From assembly GCF_001428075.1 (NCBI RefSeq), contig NZ_LMSI01000022.1:248001-312000 (forward strand): a stretch of DNA of 64,000 bases. Direction: 5' to 3'. Position numbers and translations under genes: made by a program. The notes below the pieces were generated by a model. It searched no databases and was not told the DNA's origin. It worked only from the letters and a program-made list of their open reading frames with translations. This stretch comes from Arthrobacter sp. Soil764. GTDB taxonomy: Bacteria; Actinomycetota; Actinomycetes; Actinomycetales; Micrococcaceae. Shown here piece by piece: positions 18,103-27,127 of the stretch (the first letter of the stretch is position 1; each line of letters opens with the position of its first letter).

Positions 18103-18128
18103 AGCCCCTCCCTTGGCGAGGGGCTTTT
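18103..18128 (+). terminator. Attenuator-terminator in the leuS leader
   Basis: Stem AGCCCCTC / GAGGGGCT with loop CCTTGGC is followed by TTT. It lies between the leader peptide stop and leuS, so it would stop transcription when leucine supply is good. Upstream GCCGC (about 18069) and GCGGC (about 18098) can pair in a competing structure. Confidence 0.7.
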
Positions 18129-18219
18129 GTGTGTCCGGGGCATGTGCGCCGGACCGGCAGCAGGAGGATCAGGCCGTTATGGCAGCACAGATGCCGTAAC
18201 AGAACAGAAGAGGGCAGCA

Positions 18220-20745
18220 GTGGGCGTTCAGCCGGAGACAGAGACCGGAACAGCAACAACAGTATCGGCGGAGCCTGAAGAGGGCACCTACAGTTTCACC
18301 GCCATGGAGGCCAAATGGCCCCAGGTGTGGGAAGACCTCAAGGTCTTCACCCCGGTGGATGACGGGTCCCGGGAGCGCCGCTACGTGCTTGATATGTTCC
18401 CGTACCCGTCCGGCGACCTGCACATGGGCCACGCCGAAGCGTTCGCCATGGGTGACGTGGTGGCCCGCTACCTCCGCCAGAAGGGGTACGACGTCCTGCA
18501 CCCTATCGGTTGGGATTCCTTTGGCCTGCCCGCGGAGAACGCCGCCATCAAGCGCAACGCCCACCCCAGCGAGTGGACCTACACCAACATCGACACCCAG
18601 GCGGCGTCCTTCAAGCGGTATGCCATTTCCGCCGACTGGTCGCGCCGCCTGCACACGTCGGATCCCGAGTACTACCGCTGGACCCAGTGGCTGTTCAAGC
18701 GCTTCTACGAGCGCGGCCTGGCCTACCGGAAGAACTCCCCGGTCAACTGGTGCCCCAAAGACCAGACCGTCCTGGCCAACGAACAGGTTGTTAATGGCGC
18801 CTGCGAGCGCTGCGGCACCACCGTGACCAAGAAGTCGCTGAACCAGTGGTACTTCAAGATCACTGATTACGCCGACCGCCTGCTGGACGACATGGATGAG
18901 CTCCGGGGCCACTGGCCCGAGCGCGTCCTGGCCATGCAGAAGAACTGGATCGGCCGTTCCGAAGGCGCACACGTCAACTTCGTGATCGAAGCCGACGGCG
19001 GCAAGCCCGCCAAGGAGGTTACGGTCTTCACCACCCGCCCGGACACCCTGTACGGGGCAACCTTCTTCGTGGTGGCTGCCGACGCGCCGATCGCCGTCGA
19101 CCTTGTTACGGACGAGCACGCGGCCGCCCTGGACGAATACCGCGAACAGGTCAAGGCGCTCTCGGAGATCGAACGCCAGTCCACCGAGCGCGAAAAGACC
19201 GGCGTCTTCACCGGCCGGTACGCCATCAACCCGCTCAACGGGGAGAAGCTGCCGGTGTGGGCAGCGGACTACGTGCTGGCCGACTACGGCACGGGCGCCA
19301 TCATGGCCGTGCCCGCCCATGACCAGCGTGACCTGGACTTCGCCCGCGCCTTCGGCCTGCCGGTCCGCGCCGTCCTGGACACCGGCGAGGAGGATCCCGC
19401 CGTCACCGGCACGGCCACCGCGGGGGAGGGAACCCTAATCAACTCCGGTGAGCTCGACGGCCTCCCCAAGGCCGAGGCCATCCCGGCCGCCATCGCCATG
19501 CTGGAGCGGCAGGGCACCGGCGAGAAGTTCGTAAACTTCCGGCTCCGCGACTGGCTGCTGAGCCGGCAGCGGTTCTGGGGCACTCCCATCCCCATCATCC
19601 ACTGCCCGTCCTGCGGGGAAGTCCCGGTACCGGACCACCAGCTGCCGGTCACGCTGCCTTCAAACCTCCGTGGCGAGGACCTGGCCCCCAAGGGCACCTC
19701 GCCCCTGGCGGCTGCCGAAGAATGGGTCAACGTGGAATGCCCGTCCTGCCACGGCCCCGCAAAACGGGACACGGACACCATGGACACCTTCGTTGACTCT
19801 TCGTGGTACTTCCTGCGGTTCGTTTCCCCGCACTACACAGAGGGCCCCTTCGATCCGGAGAAGATCAACGACTGGATGCCGGTGGGCCAGTACGTCGGCG
19901 GTGTGGAGCATGCCATCCTGCACCTGCTGTACGCCCGCTTCTTCACCAAGGTCATCCACGACCTGGGCATGATCGACGCCGACGAGCCGTTCAGTGCCCT
20001 CCTGAACCAGGGCCAGGTGCTCAACGGCGGTAAGGCCATGAGCAAGTCGCTGGGCAACGGTGTTGACCTTGGTGAGCAGCTGGACAAGTTCGGCGTGGAC
20101 GCGGTCCGGCTGACCATGGTCTTCGCTTCCCCTCCGGAGGACGACGTCGACTGGGCTGACGTCTCGCCGTCGGGCTCTGCCAAGTTCCTGGCACGCGCCT
20201 GGCGCCTGGCCCAGGACGTAACCAGTGGGCCCGGTGTGGACGCCACCACCGGCGACCGTCCCCTGCGTTCGGTAACGCACCGCACCATCGCTGACGCCGC
20301 TGAGCTGCTGGACGCCAACAAGTTCAATGTTGTGGTGGCCAAGCTGATGGAACTGGTCAACGCCACCCGCAAAGCGATCGACTCCGGCGCAGGAGCGGCG
20401 GACCCGGCGGTGCGGGAAGCTGCCGAGGCTGTCGCGGTGATCCTCAGCCTCTTCGCGCCGTACACCGCCGAGGATATGTGGAACCTGCTGGGGCATCCGG
20501 CGTCGGTAGCCAATGCAGGCTGGCCCGCGCACGACCCCGCGCTCCTGGTCCAGGACACGGTCACCGCCGTTGTCCAGGTACAGGGCAAGGTCCGCGACCG
20601 GCTGGAGGTGTCTCCGGACGTCTCCGAGGATGAGCTCCGCGAGCTGGCCCTCGCCTCGGAAAACGTCCAGCGCGCCCTGGACGGCCGGGGCATCAGGACA
20701 GTCATTGTCCGTGCCCCTAAGCTGGTCAACATCGTTCCGGCATAA
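18220..20745 (+). CDS. leuS: Leucyl-tRNA synthetase
   Basis: LeuS charges tRNA-Leu. The class I HIGH motif reads HMGH (residues 68-71, in [15 protein letters not shown]) and the KMSKS motif reads AMSKS in [11 protein letters not shown]. The CP1 editing domain has [12 protein letters not shown], and the C-terminal anticodon-binding and tail regions are complete. The GTG at 18220 follows AGAGGG and gives 841 residues. The frame stays open upstream to 18127, but that overlaps the leader terminator. Expression is probably controlled by the Leu-codon leader in front. Confidence 0.95.
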   Translation: MGVQPETETGTATTVSAEPEEGTYSFTAMEAKWPQVWEDLKVFTPVDDGSRERRYVLDMFPYPSGDLHMGHAEAFAMGDVVARYLRQKGYDVLHPIGWDSFGLPAENAAIKRNAHPSEWTYTNIDTQAASFKRYAISADWSRRLHTSDPEYYRWTQWLFKRFYERGLAYRKNSPVNWCPKDQTVLANEQVVNGACERCGTTVTKKSLNQWYFKITDYADRLLDDMDELRGHWPERVLAMQKNWIGRSEGAHVNFVIEADGGKPAKEVTVFTTRPDTLYGATFFVVAADAPIAVDLVTDEHAAALDEYREQVKALSEIERQSTEREKTGVFTGRYAINPLNGEKLPVWAADYVLADYGTGAIMAVPAHDQRDLDFARAFGLPVRAVLDTGEEDPAVTGTATAGEGTLINSGELDGLPKAEAIPAAIAMLERQGTGEKFVNFRLRDWLLSRQRFWGTPIPIIHCPSCGEVPVPDHQLPVTLPSNLRGEDLAPKGTSPLAAAEEWVNVECPSCHGPAKRDTDTMDTFVDSSWYFLRFVSPHYTEGPFDPEKINDWMPVGQYVGGVEHAILHLLYARFFTKVIHDLGMIDADEPFSALLNQGQVLNGGKAMSKSLGNGVDLGEQLDKFGVDAVRLTMVFASPPEDDVDWADVSPSGSAKFLARAWRLAQDVTSGPGVDATTGDRPLRSVTHRTIADAAELLDANKFNVVVAKLMELVNATRKAIDSGAGAADPAVREAAEAVAVILSLFAPYTAEDMWNLLGHPASVANAGWPAHDPALLVQDTVTAVVQVQGKVRDRLEVSPDVSEDELRELALASENVQRALDGRGIRTVIVRAPKLVNIVPA

Positions 20746-20831
20746 CTGCTGCACCCGCAGCACACACCGGCCGTCGGAGGATTTCCGGCGGCCGGTGCCA
20801 ACTGAGCCGGACACTGTCTCCAGGAGGCCCC

Positions 20832-21833
20832 TTGCCTGACAGTAATGCCGCCTCGTGGCCATGGGTCCGTTCACGGCTGTCCGGCCTCCGTCCCGGCGCC
20901 AGGCCGGGGACCAGACATGCCGGCGCCCGCGCCGAGGTGCGCACCGCCGTGGTTACCGACTCCGCAGCTGCCCTGCCTGCGGACTATGCCGGCAGCCTTC
21001 CGCAGGACGGCATCCTTACCGTGACACCCATGCCAGTCATGGTGGGCCCGGAAATCTATGGCGAGGGCGAAGACGACATCCTGGAGACCATCGCCGTGGC
21101 GCTGGCCGCCGGAACCCAGGTCAAGACATCCAGGCCATCACCAGGGCAATTTGAACAGGCGTACCGCGCTGCCGAACGCCGGGGATTCGAGGCGGTGGTT
21201 TCGGTCCATATCTCGGGGGAACTTTCCGGCACCGCGGACGCTGCCCGGCTGGCTGCGGCCAGGGTGGGGATCCCGGTGGAAGTGGTGGACACCCGAACCG
21301 TCGGAATGGCGCAGGGGATGGCAGTGCAGGCCGCAGTGGAGGCAGCCGCCGCCGGTTCCGACTGTGCCGGGGTGGCCGCTGCCGCAGTGGCGCAGGCAGC
21401 CCGGACCAAGGTTTTCTTCTACGTCCCCAGCCTGGAACAGCTGCGCCGCGGCGGGCGCATCGGGGCGGCGGCCTCGCTGCTGGGCACCATGCTCGCCATC
21501 AAACCCATCCTGGCGGTCGACGGCGGCAGGATCGTCCCGTTGGAGAAGGTGCGCTCAGGTGCCAGGGCAGTGGCGCGCCTGGAGGAAATCGTGGTGGCCC
21601 AAGCGGCAGCGCGTCCGGCTGGGTCCGTGCGCCTGGCCGTCCATCACTTTGGTAACCCGGAAGAGGCGGAGAGCCTGGCTGCCAGATTGGAAGCGGCGCT
21701 TCCCGACTGCCCCCCGGCCCAGATCAGCTCCCTTCCGGCGGTCCTGGCTGCCCATGCGGGGCTGGGTGTGCTTGCGGTCATCGTGGGCAGGACCGCCGAC
21801 GGGCCGGGGACCGGAGCGGCTCTTTCCACATAG
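20832..21833 (+). CDS. DegV family fatty-acid-binding protein
   Basis: The protein of 333 residues matches DegV. These proteins bind a fatty acid and in some bacteria feed it to a fatty acid kinase (FakB role). It has VVTDSAAALPADYA near 41-54, KTSRPSPGQF, VSVHISGELSGTADAARLA, and SLEQLRRGGRIGAAASLLGTMLAIKPIL, all typical conserved blocks. The TTG start is preceded by AGGAGG. The first 35 or so residues are Arg/Pro-rich and not part of the fold, so a later start is possible. It lies between leuS and comEA. Confidence 0.88.
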   Translation: MPDSNAASWPWVRSRLSGLRPGARPGTRHAGARAEVRTAVVTDSAAALPADYAGSLPQDGILTVTPMPVMVGPEIYGEGEDDILETIAVALAAGTQVKTSRPSPGQFEQAYRAAERRGFEAVVSVHISGELSGTADAARLAAARVGIPVEVVDTRTVGMAQGMAVQAAVEAAAAGSDCAGVAAAAVAQAARTKVFFYVPSLEQLRRGGRIGAAASLLGTMLAIKPILAVDGGRIVPLEKVRSGARAVARLEEIVVAQAAARPAGSVRLAVHHFGNPEEAESLAARLEAALPDCPPAQISSLPAVLAAHAGLGVLAVIVGRTADGPGTGAALST

Positions 21834-21881
21834 CGCCTTTGGCTGCTGCCGGGTAACCGCCCGTGTTCCTAGGGTGGAGCT

Positions 21882-22811
21882 ATGTCACGCCGGGATGCTG
21901 GAGCAGCAGGTCCGCAGGCGCGCCATGTGAGGGCCAGGCTCCGGGCAACCCTGGGGGAGGGAGCTTCCGGCCTCCTGGAGGATGGACCGGGCCTTGACGG
22001 TTTTGTGTACCGGGGTTCCGATGACCCGGGCGGAACAGGGGAAACAGGCGACCCGGGCGGAACTGAACCCGGCAGTGGCTCCGGGAACGGTTCCAGTGGG
22101 ACGCCTTCGCTTCGGTGGCGTGTGGGGCTCCGTGTCGCCGTGCTGCTTGCTGCCCTGGCCGTTGCCGCGGCGTCCTGGTTTTGGTGGCAGGCCGGGGCGG
22201 CGGCTCCCGAGGTACTTCCCTTGAACGCTGCCAGTTCCGGCGGGCCTCCCCATGAAAGCTTGGCTGATGGGGACAGTGGGGCCGCCCAGGCCGGGACGGC
22301 AACGTCACCCGACGCCGGCAGCGGGCAGGGCGGCGCTGCGCCGGCCGGGGCAGTAGTGGTCCATGTTGCCGGCGCCGTGGCCAAACCCGGTGTCATCCGG
22401 CTCCAACAGGGCAGCCGCGTTGACGACGCCATCGCCGCCGCGGGCGGTGCGGCACAGGACGCAGACGTGAACAGGCTTAACCTTGCACTCGTCGTGGAGG
22501 ACGGACAGAAGATCTACGTTCCGCAACACGGGGAGCCCCTGTCCGCCGCACCGGACGCCGCAGGGCCGGACGGCACGGACGGAGCTGGAACGGGAGCCTC
22601 CGGCACTGGATCTGTTAGTGGAAAGGTCAACCTCAACACAGCGGACGCCGCCACGCTGGACACACTGCCAAAGGTAGGGCCGGTGCTGGCCCAGCGGATC
22701 GTCGACTGGCGGAAGGAACATGGCTCCTTCAAGAGCGTCGAAGAGCTGGATGCGGTGGATGGAGTCGGGCCCAAAATGCTTGAAGCCCTGCTGCCACTGG
22801 TGACGGTCTAA
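21882..22811 (+). CDS. comEA: ComEA family DNA-binding competence protein
   Basis: ComEA binds DNA outside the membrane during uptake. This 309-residue protein has a cytoplasmic N-terminus, one membrane helix (about 81-101), a Gly/Ala-rich linker, an SLBB domain (VVVHVAGAVAKPGVIRLQQGSRVDDAI) and a C-terminal tandem helix-hairpin-helix (VNLNTADAATLDTLPKVGPVLAQRI, then VDGVGPKMLEALLPL). The ATG has TAGGGT 6 bases upstream and only a badly spaced GGAG, so it may be leaderless. comEC follows after 6 bases. Confidence 0.9.
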   Translation: MSRRDAGAAGPQARHVRARLRATLGEGASGLLEDGPGLDGFVYRGSDDPGGTGETGDPGGTEPGSGSGNGSSGTPSLRWRVGLRVAVLLAALAVAAASWFWWQAGAAAPEVLPLNAASSGGPPHESLADGDSGAAQAGTATSPDAGSGQGGAAPAGAVVVHVAGAVAKPGVIRLQQGSRVDDAIAAAGGAAQDADVNRLNLALVVEDGQKIYVPQHGEPLSAAPDAAGPDGTDGAGTGASGTGSVSGKVNLNTADAATLDTLPKVGPVLAQRIVDWRKEHGSFKSVEELDAVDGVGPKMLEALLPLVTV

Positions 22812-22817
22812 GGCGCC

Positions 22818-24941
22818 ATGGGAGCGGAACCGGGCGGGCGCCGCAGGGGCGCAGGGCAGGGAAGGGGTGGCCCCGCCACCAGCGGCGGAGGTGCACGCCC
22901 CAGTCCCTGGAACCGGTTCATTGAGTCCGCCGTGCACGGTGCAGGGGTGGATCCGCAGGCCCTGCCGCCGCCGGGGGCAACGGAGCGTTCGGAAACACCT
23001 TCCCCGTGGTCCCTGCCGGGAGTCCCATTGACACCACGGGTGCCGGCAAAACAGCGCAGGTCACTACAAGAGCAACCCCCGCTCCGGGCGCACCGGGCGC
23101 GTGCTGTGGGCTACGTCCGCAAGCGGCTGGCCAATAACGGCAAAGCCCGGGAAGAGGATGATTCCAGCCGAGGGGGACCACGCCGCCGCACAGACCTCCG
23201 CCTCGCCCTTCCGGCGGTGTCGGCCTGGGGCGCATCAGTGGCCGGGCTCTGGCTGCCGCCTGTGGGGCTGGCCGTCCTGTGCTCCGCACTGGCGGTACTG
23301 GGCGGCTTACTCCTTGTCCATGCAGCCAAAGGCGGACGGGCTCACAAGCCGTGCCCCGCCGTCGGCCGCGACGAACGGACCCGGCGCCGCAAAGCCAGGG
23401 GACGGAGCTTCCCGGCCACGCTGGGCGTCGCCCTGATGCTGGCAGCTGCCGCCGCAGCCCACTCTGCTACCTCCTCCAGCCAGCGGTTTGATGGGCCGCT
23501 GGCCGGGGCGGTCAACGCCGGCAAGTCAGCGGTCGTCGTCGTGGAGGTGGCGGGAAATCCGCGGGCCATGGCAGGCCCGGGCGGGTCCTCGGGACGGTGG
23601 TCCGTGCCGGTGTGGACGCAGGAACTGACCACCGGCGGCATGCTGGTGCGCACACGGGCCTGCCTCACCGTCATGGGTGGGCAAGGATGGGGCACGGTGG
23701 TGCCGGGGCAAACACTGCGTGCATCGGGCAAGCTGCGTCCTGCTGAGCCAGGGGAGCAGGAGGCAGGAACGCTGGCCGCTTCAACGGCTCCCCTCAAGGC
23801 CACGGGCGGCTCGGCATTGGAGGGATCAGCCCGGGAACTTCGGGGACGCTTTGTTTCCGCCTCCGCTTTCCTGGACCCTGATGCGCGAGGCCTCCTGCCG
23901 GGCATGGTCACCGGTGATACCAGCGCGCTGGACGAGGGACTGGACAACGCAATGAAGGCGGTGGGGATGACCCACCTGACAGCGGTCAGCGGGGCAAACT
24001 GCAGCCTCGTATTGGGGTCTTTGCTGTTGTTGGGCCGGCGGTTCCGGCTGCCCCGTGCTCCTGCCGCGGCCGCTGCCCTCTCCGGCCTGGGCCTCTTCGT
24101 GGTCCTGGTGGGACCCGACGCCAGCGTCCTGCGCGCAGCGCTCATGGGTGCCATTGGCGTGGCGTCCCTGGCCGGCGGACGGTCAGGGCGCGGACTGAGC
24201 TTCCTTTGCCTGGCTGTCATCGGGCTCCTGCTGGCCGACCCTGCACTGGGAACCAGCTTCGGCTTCCTGTTATCGGTCCTCGCCACGCTGGGTATCATTC
24301 TGCTGGGCGGGCCGATCATCGGTTGGATCCCCCTGGCCGTGCCCCGATGGGCCGCCGCCGCGGTGGCGGTTCCGCTGTCCGCACAGCTGTTATGCGGACC
24401 CGTCATCGTCCTCCTGCAGCCCCAATTTGCAACCTACTCGCTGGTGGCGAACGTCCTCGCCTCACCCCTGGTCACTCCGGTGACCCTGCTGGGAACGGCC
24501 GCGGTGCCCCTGGTGGTCCTGTTGCCGTGGGCTGGAACGGTCCTGATAGCCATGGCTGGAATGTTCTGTGCCGGCGTCTCCGCCATTGCCAGGTTCGCGG
24601 CACAGCTGCCCGGCTCCGCCCTTCCCTGGCCGGAGGGCCTGCCCGGGCTGCTGTCCATGGTGCTGTTATCAGCCCTGACCCTTTCCGCCGTATGGGCAGC
24701 TGCCCGGCCCCTGAGGCTTCTCCGGAAGGTCCGGGAAGCACACGCCGTCACGGTGGCCTTGCTCGGGCTGATGGAGCCGCGGCCGCAGCACTTCCCCCGC
24801 CGCCGCAGCTTGGACACCGGGCGCAGACGTGGCAGGCTGGGATACTGCAATATCACCTCCGGAAGGGACCTTCGATGGCCGTTGCGCAAAAGCGGGCAAG
24901 CCGCTCCCCGGCGTCGAACACAGCCTCCTGGCGGGACGTAG
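22818..24941 (+). CDS. comEC: ComEC/Rec2 family membrane channel protein, without metallo-beta-lactamase domain
   Basis: ComEC forms the inner-membrane channel for single-stranded DNA in natural transformation. The 707-residue protein has an Arg-rich N-terminus, two membrane helices (about 137-180 region), an OB-like stretch, and the competence domain with DEGLDNAMKAVGMTHLTAVSG and many membrane segments (about 385-640). It ends soon after the last helix, so the C-terminal metallo-beta-lactamase domain of ComEC from Bacillus is absent. The last 67 bases overlap the start of holA. Whether this cell is competent cannot be told from the window. Confidence 0.87.
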   Translation: MGAEPGGRRRGAGQGRGGPATSGGGARPSPWNRFIESAVHGAGVDPQALPPPGATERSETPSPWSLPGVPLTPRVPAKQRRSLQEQPPLRAHRARAVGYVRKRLANNGKAREEDDSSRGGPRRRTDLRLALPAVSAWGASVAGLWLPPVGLAVLCSALAVLGGLLLVHAAKGGRAHKPCPAVGRDERTRRRKARGRSFPATLGVALMLAAAAAAHSATSSSQRFDGPLAGAVNAGKSAVVVVEVAGNPRAMAGPGGSSGRWSVPVWTQELTTGGMLVRTRACLTVMGGQGWGTVVPGQTLRASGKLRPAEPGEQEAGTLAASTAPLKATGGSALEGSARELRGRFVSASAFLDPDARGLLPGMVTGDTSALDEGLDNAMKAVGMTHLTAVSGANCSLVLGSLLLLGRRFRLPRAPAAAAALSGLGLFVVLVGPDASVLRAALMGAIGVASLAGGRSGRGLSFLCLAVIGLLLADPALGTSFGFLLSVLATLGIILLGGPIIGWIPLAVPRWAAAAVAVPLSAQLLCGPVIVLLQPQFATYSLVANVLASPLVTPVTLLGTAAVPLVVLLPWAGTVLIAMAGMFCAGVSAIARFAAQLPGSALPWPEGLPGLLSMVLLSALTLSAVWAAARPLRLLRKVREAHAVTVALLGLMEPRPQHFPRRRSLDTGRRRGRLGYCNITSGRDLRWPLRKSGQAAPRRRTQPPGGT

Positions 24942-25891
24942 CCCCGGCAGCGATCGTGCTGGTGAGCGGGCCGGAAGAGTACCTTGGAATCAGGGCCATG
25001 GACAGGATCCGGTCCCAGGTCAGGGCGGCTGCGCCGGACGTCGAACTGAGCCGCATCAACGCCGCAGGGTATGAGGCCGGCGCCCTGACCATGCAGGTGA
25101 GCCCTTCCCTGTTCGGTGAAAGCAAGCTGATTGAAGTGGAAGCCGTGGAAGGGATGAACGACGCCTTCCTTGCCGACGCCCTCGCGTACCTGCAGCACCC
25201 GGAACAGGACGCCGTCGTGGTGCTTCGGCACGCCGGCGGGGTGCGCGGCAAGAAGCTCCTCGATGCCGTCAGGAAAGGCGGCTGGCCGGTTGTTGACTGC
25301 CAGCCGTTGAAGAAGGACGCCGACAAGGTGGCATTCGTCATGGCGGAGTTCAAGGCGGCCGGACGCCGCATCAACCAGGACGCCGTCCAGGCCCTGGTGA
25401 ATGCCGTGGGCGCGGACCTCTCAGAACTCGCCGCCGCCTGCTCGCAACTGATCGCCGACGCCGGGAGCACTGTCACCACCGACACCGTGGACAAGTACTA
25501 CGGCGGACGGATCGAGGCCACCGCATTCAAGGTTGCCGACGCCGCAATGGCAGGGAACGCCCCCGTGGCCCTGTCCACCCTGCGCCATGCCCTTGCCACC
25601 GGTGCCGACCCTGTGCCCCTGGTGGCAGCCCTCGCGTCGAAGCTGAGGACTGTTGCGCGGGTGGCCGGCGCCTCGGGATCCTCCGCCCAGATCGCGGCCG
25701 AACTGGGCATGCAGCCCTGGCTGGTGGAGCAGGCACAGCGCGACGTCCGCCGCTGGACCCCCGAAGGCCTGGTGCGCTCCATCCAGGCCACGGCGGAGGC
25801 CGACGCGCAGGTCAAGGGCCTGTCCCGGGACCCGGTCTACGCCGTCGAGCATGCCGTGACCGTGATCGCCATGTCAGTACAGGGCAGATAG
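24875..25891 (+). CDS. holA: DNA polymerase III delta subunit
   Basis: Delta opens the sliding clamp as part of the clamp loader. The 338-residue protein has VLVSGPEEYLGIRAMDRI near 28-45 (usual start of the N-terminal domain), SPSLFGESKLIEVE, and the C-terminal collar domain with ALSTLRHALATGADPVPLVAALASKLRTV. The ATG at 24875 has GGAAGGGA upstream. The start lies inside the comEC 3' end in a different frame. Pairing of comEC with holA and rpsT is common in bacteria. Confidence 0.93.
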   Translation: MAVAQKRASRSPASNTASWRDVAPAAIVLVSGPEEYLGIRAMDRIRSQVRAAAPDVELSRINAAGYEAGALTMQVSPSLFGESKLIEVEAVEGMNDAFLADALAYLQHPEQDAVVVLRHAGGVRGKKLLDAVRKGGWPVVDCQPLKKDADKVAFVMAEFKAAGRRINQDAVQALVNAVGADLSELAAACSQLIADAGSTVTTDTVDKYYGGRIEATAFKVADAAMAGNAPVALSTLRHALATGADPVPLVAALASKLRTVARVAGASGSSAQIAAELGMQPWLVEQAQRDVRRWTPEGLVRSIQATAEADAQVKGLSRDPVYAVEHAVTVIAMSVQGR

Positions 25892-25922
25892 CACACGCGC
25901 AGGCAGGTCCAAGATTAAAAGC

Positions 25923-25954
25923 GTGTGGCCGGTACCTTCCGGTACCGGCCACAC
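25923..25954 (-). terminator. Terminator of rpsT (bidirectional with holA)
   Basis: A perfect 14-base-pair stem (arms 25923-25936 and 25941-25954, loop TTCC) lies between the convergent genes. Read on the minus strand it is followed by GCTTTTAA, so it fits best as the rpsT terminator. Confidence 0.8.
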
Positions 25955-25979
25955 CATCAGTTCGTGGGAACTGGAAACC

Positions 25980-26240
25980 TTAGAGTGCGTTGACCTTCTT
26001 GGAGATCGCCGACTTGCGGTTCGCTGCGTTGTTCTTGTGCAGAACACCCTTGCTGACAGCCTTGTCCAGCTTACGGCTGGCAGTAACGAGCGCAGTAGTA
26101 GCAGCTTCCTTGTCAGCGGACTCAACGGCGGTGTTGACGGCGCGGATGGCCGTCTTCAGCTCAGACTTGACTGCGTTGTTGCGCAGGCGTGCCTTCTCGT
26201 TGGTCAGGATGCGCTTCTTCTGGGACTTGATATTCGCCAC
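25980..26240 (-). CDS. rpsT: 30S ribosomal protein S20
   Basis: S20 is a primary 16S rRNA-binding protein of the small subunit. The 86-residue basic protein begins [20 protein letters not shown] and has [21 protein letters not shown] at the end, both conserved. The GTG start has AGAGAG upstream. It is monocistronic, with a terminator hairpin after it. The 169 bases upstream hold an AT-richer stretch (26365-26380) that probably contains its promoter. Confidence 0.97.
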   Translation of the reverse strand: MANIKSQKKRILTNEKARLRNNAVKSELKTAIRAVNTAVESADKEAATTALVTASRKLDKAVSKGVLHKNNAANRKSAISKKVNAL

Positions 26241-26409
26241 GTGTGAACTCTCTTTGTAATGCGGAAATGGTCTAGAGGGCTTTCAGGCTGGCCTTGACTG
26301 AGCGGCGTGGGGATACCTATGGCGGCCAGCCATCAGTGACCGTCGACCTGCACGGACACACAGCAATAAAGAATAGCAGGTCAGCGGTGGCACTGGCCAT
26401 TTGCGGCGC

Positions 26410-26955
26410 TCAGGTCCAGCCGTGTCGCCGGCGCAGCCCCGACGCCACTTTCTCAAACCGCGCCCTGTCCAGCACTGCGCCCTCCCGCCGGATGCTGTCC
26501 GGGCGGATCTGCAGGATGCGGTCCAGCCGTACTTCACTGGCCCTGCCCTGGCTGTCCCAGTCCCCGGCGCCAAGGTCAATGTACTCGGTGGACGCCGAGT
26601 CGGCGGGAACCCTGTCCCGGCTGGTCAGCATCAGCCCCAGGAGGAACGGCCCGTTATGCCCCACCAGCAGCACGGGCCGGTCCTTCCCCTTGCCATGGTC
26701 CTCTTCGAAGGGGACCCAGGCCCACACCACTTCGCCCGGATCCGGGTCGCCATCCGGCTGGGGGGCGTAGTGAACGGAGGCGCGTCCGTGGTAATCACCG
26801 GGATAGCTGGCCGACCTGTCGGGAACTCCGCCGCCGGATGCGGGGCGCCTGTTGCCCAGACTTTGGTCCCGCGCGAATGCGGACGTGTGCCGTTTCTGCA
26901 GTATGCGCAGGCCGCGGCGGACGGCGTTTCCTAGGGAGCGGAGATCGATGGCCAT
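26410..26955 (-). CDS. PemK/MazF-like protein
   Basis: The C-terminal two thirds of this 181-residue protein (about 70-181) resemble the PemK/MazF fold: DPGEVVWAWVPFEEDHGKGKDRPVLLVG, then LMLTSRD and a late DRILQIRPDSIRREGAVLDRARFEKVA. MazF toxins are mRNA endonucleases. The N-terminal 70 residues are basic and Gly/Pro-rich and not part of that fold. No small antitoxin gene lies next to it; its neighbours are rpsT and lepA. A housekeeping or degenerate role is as likely as toxicity. Confidence 0.7.
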   Translation of the reverse strand: MAIDLRSLGNAVRRGLRILQKRHTSAFARDQSLGNRRPASGGGVPDRSASYPGDYHGRASVHYAPQPDGDPDPGEVVWAWVPFEEDHGKGKDRPVLLVGHNGPFLLGLMLTSRDRVPADSASTEYIDLGAGDWDSQGRASEVRLDRILQIRPDSIRREGAVLDRARFEKVASGLRRRHGWT

Positions 26956-27127
26956 CGCGTAAGCCTAGCGGCGGTGGCTCCGCCGACATAGGTATACGGC
27001 CCGGTCAGGATGCGGTGCGTGCGTCCGGGACGTGGGACACTGGATGTTCAAGATGTGCGGCTGGACCGCTGGCGCCTTTTCGCGTGCCTGCCGGTGGCTG
27101 CAGAAATGCCAACAGTAAGGACCCTGC

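Noticed and set aside
17929..18219. A T-box upstream of leuS
   Set aside because: No T-box sequence was seen, and the Leu-codon ORF with terminator explains the region better.
26410..26955. A toxin-antitoxin module at the PemK-like gene
   Set aside because: No antitoxin-sized partner ORF with an SD site lies on either side.
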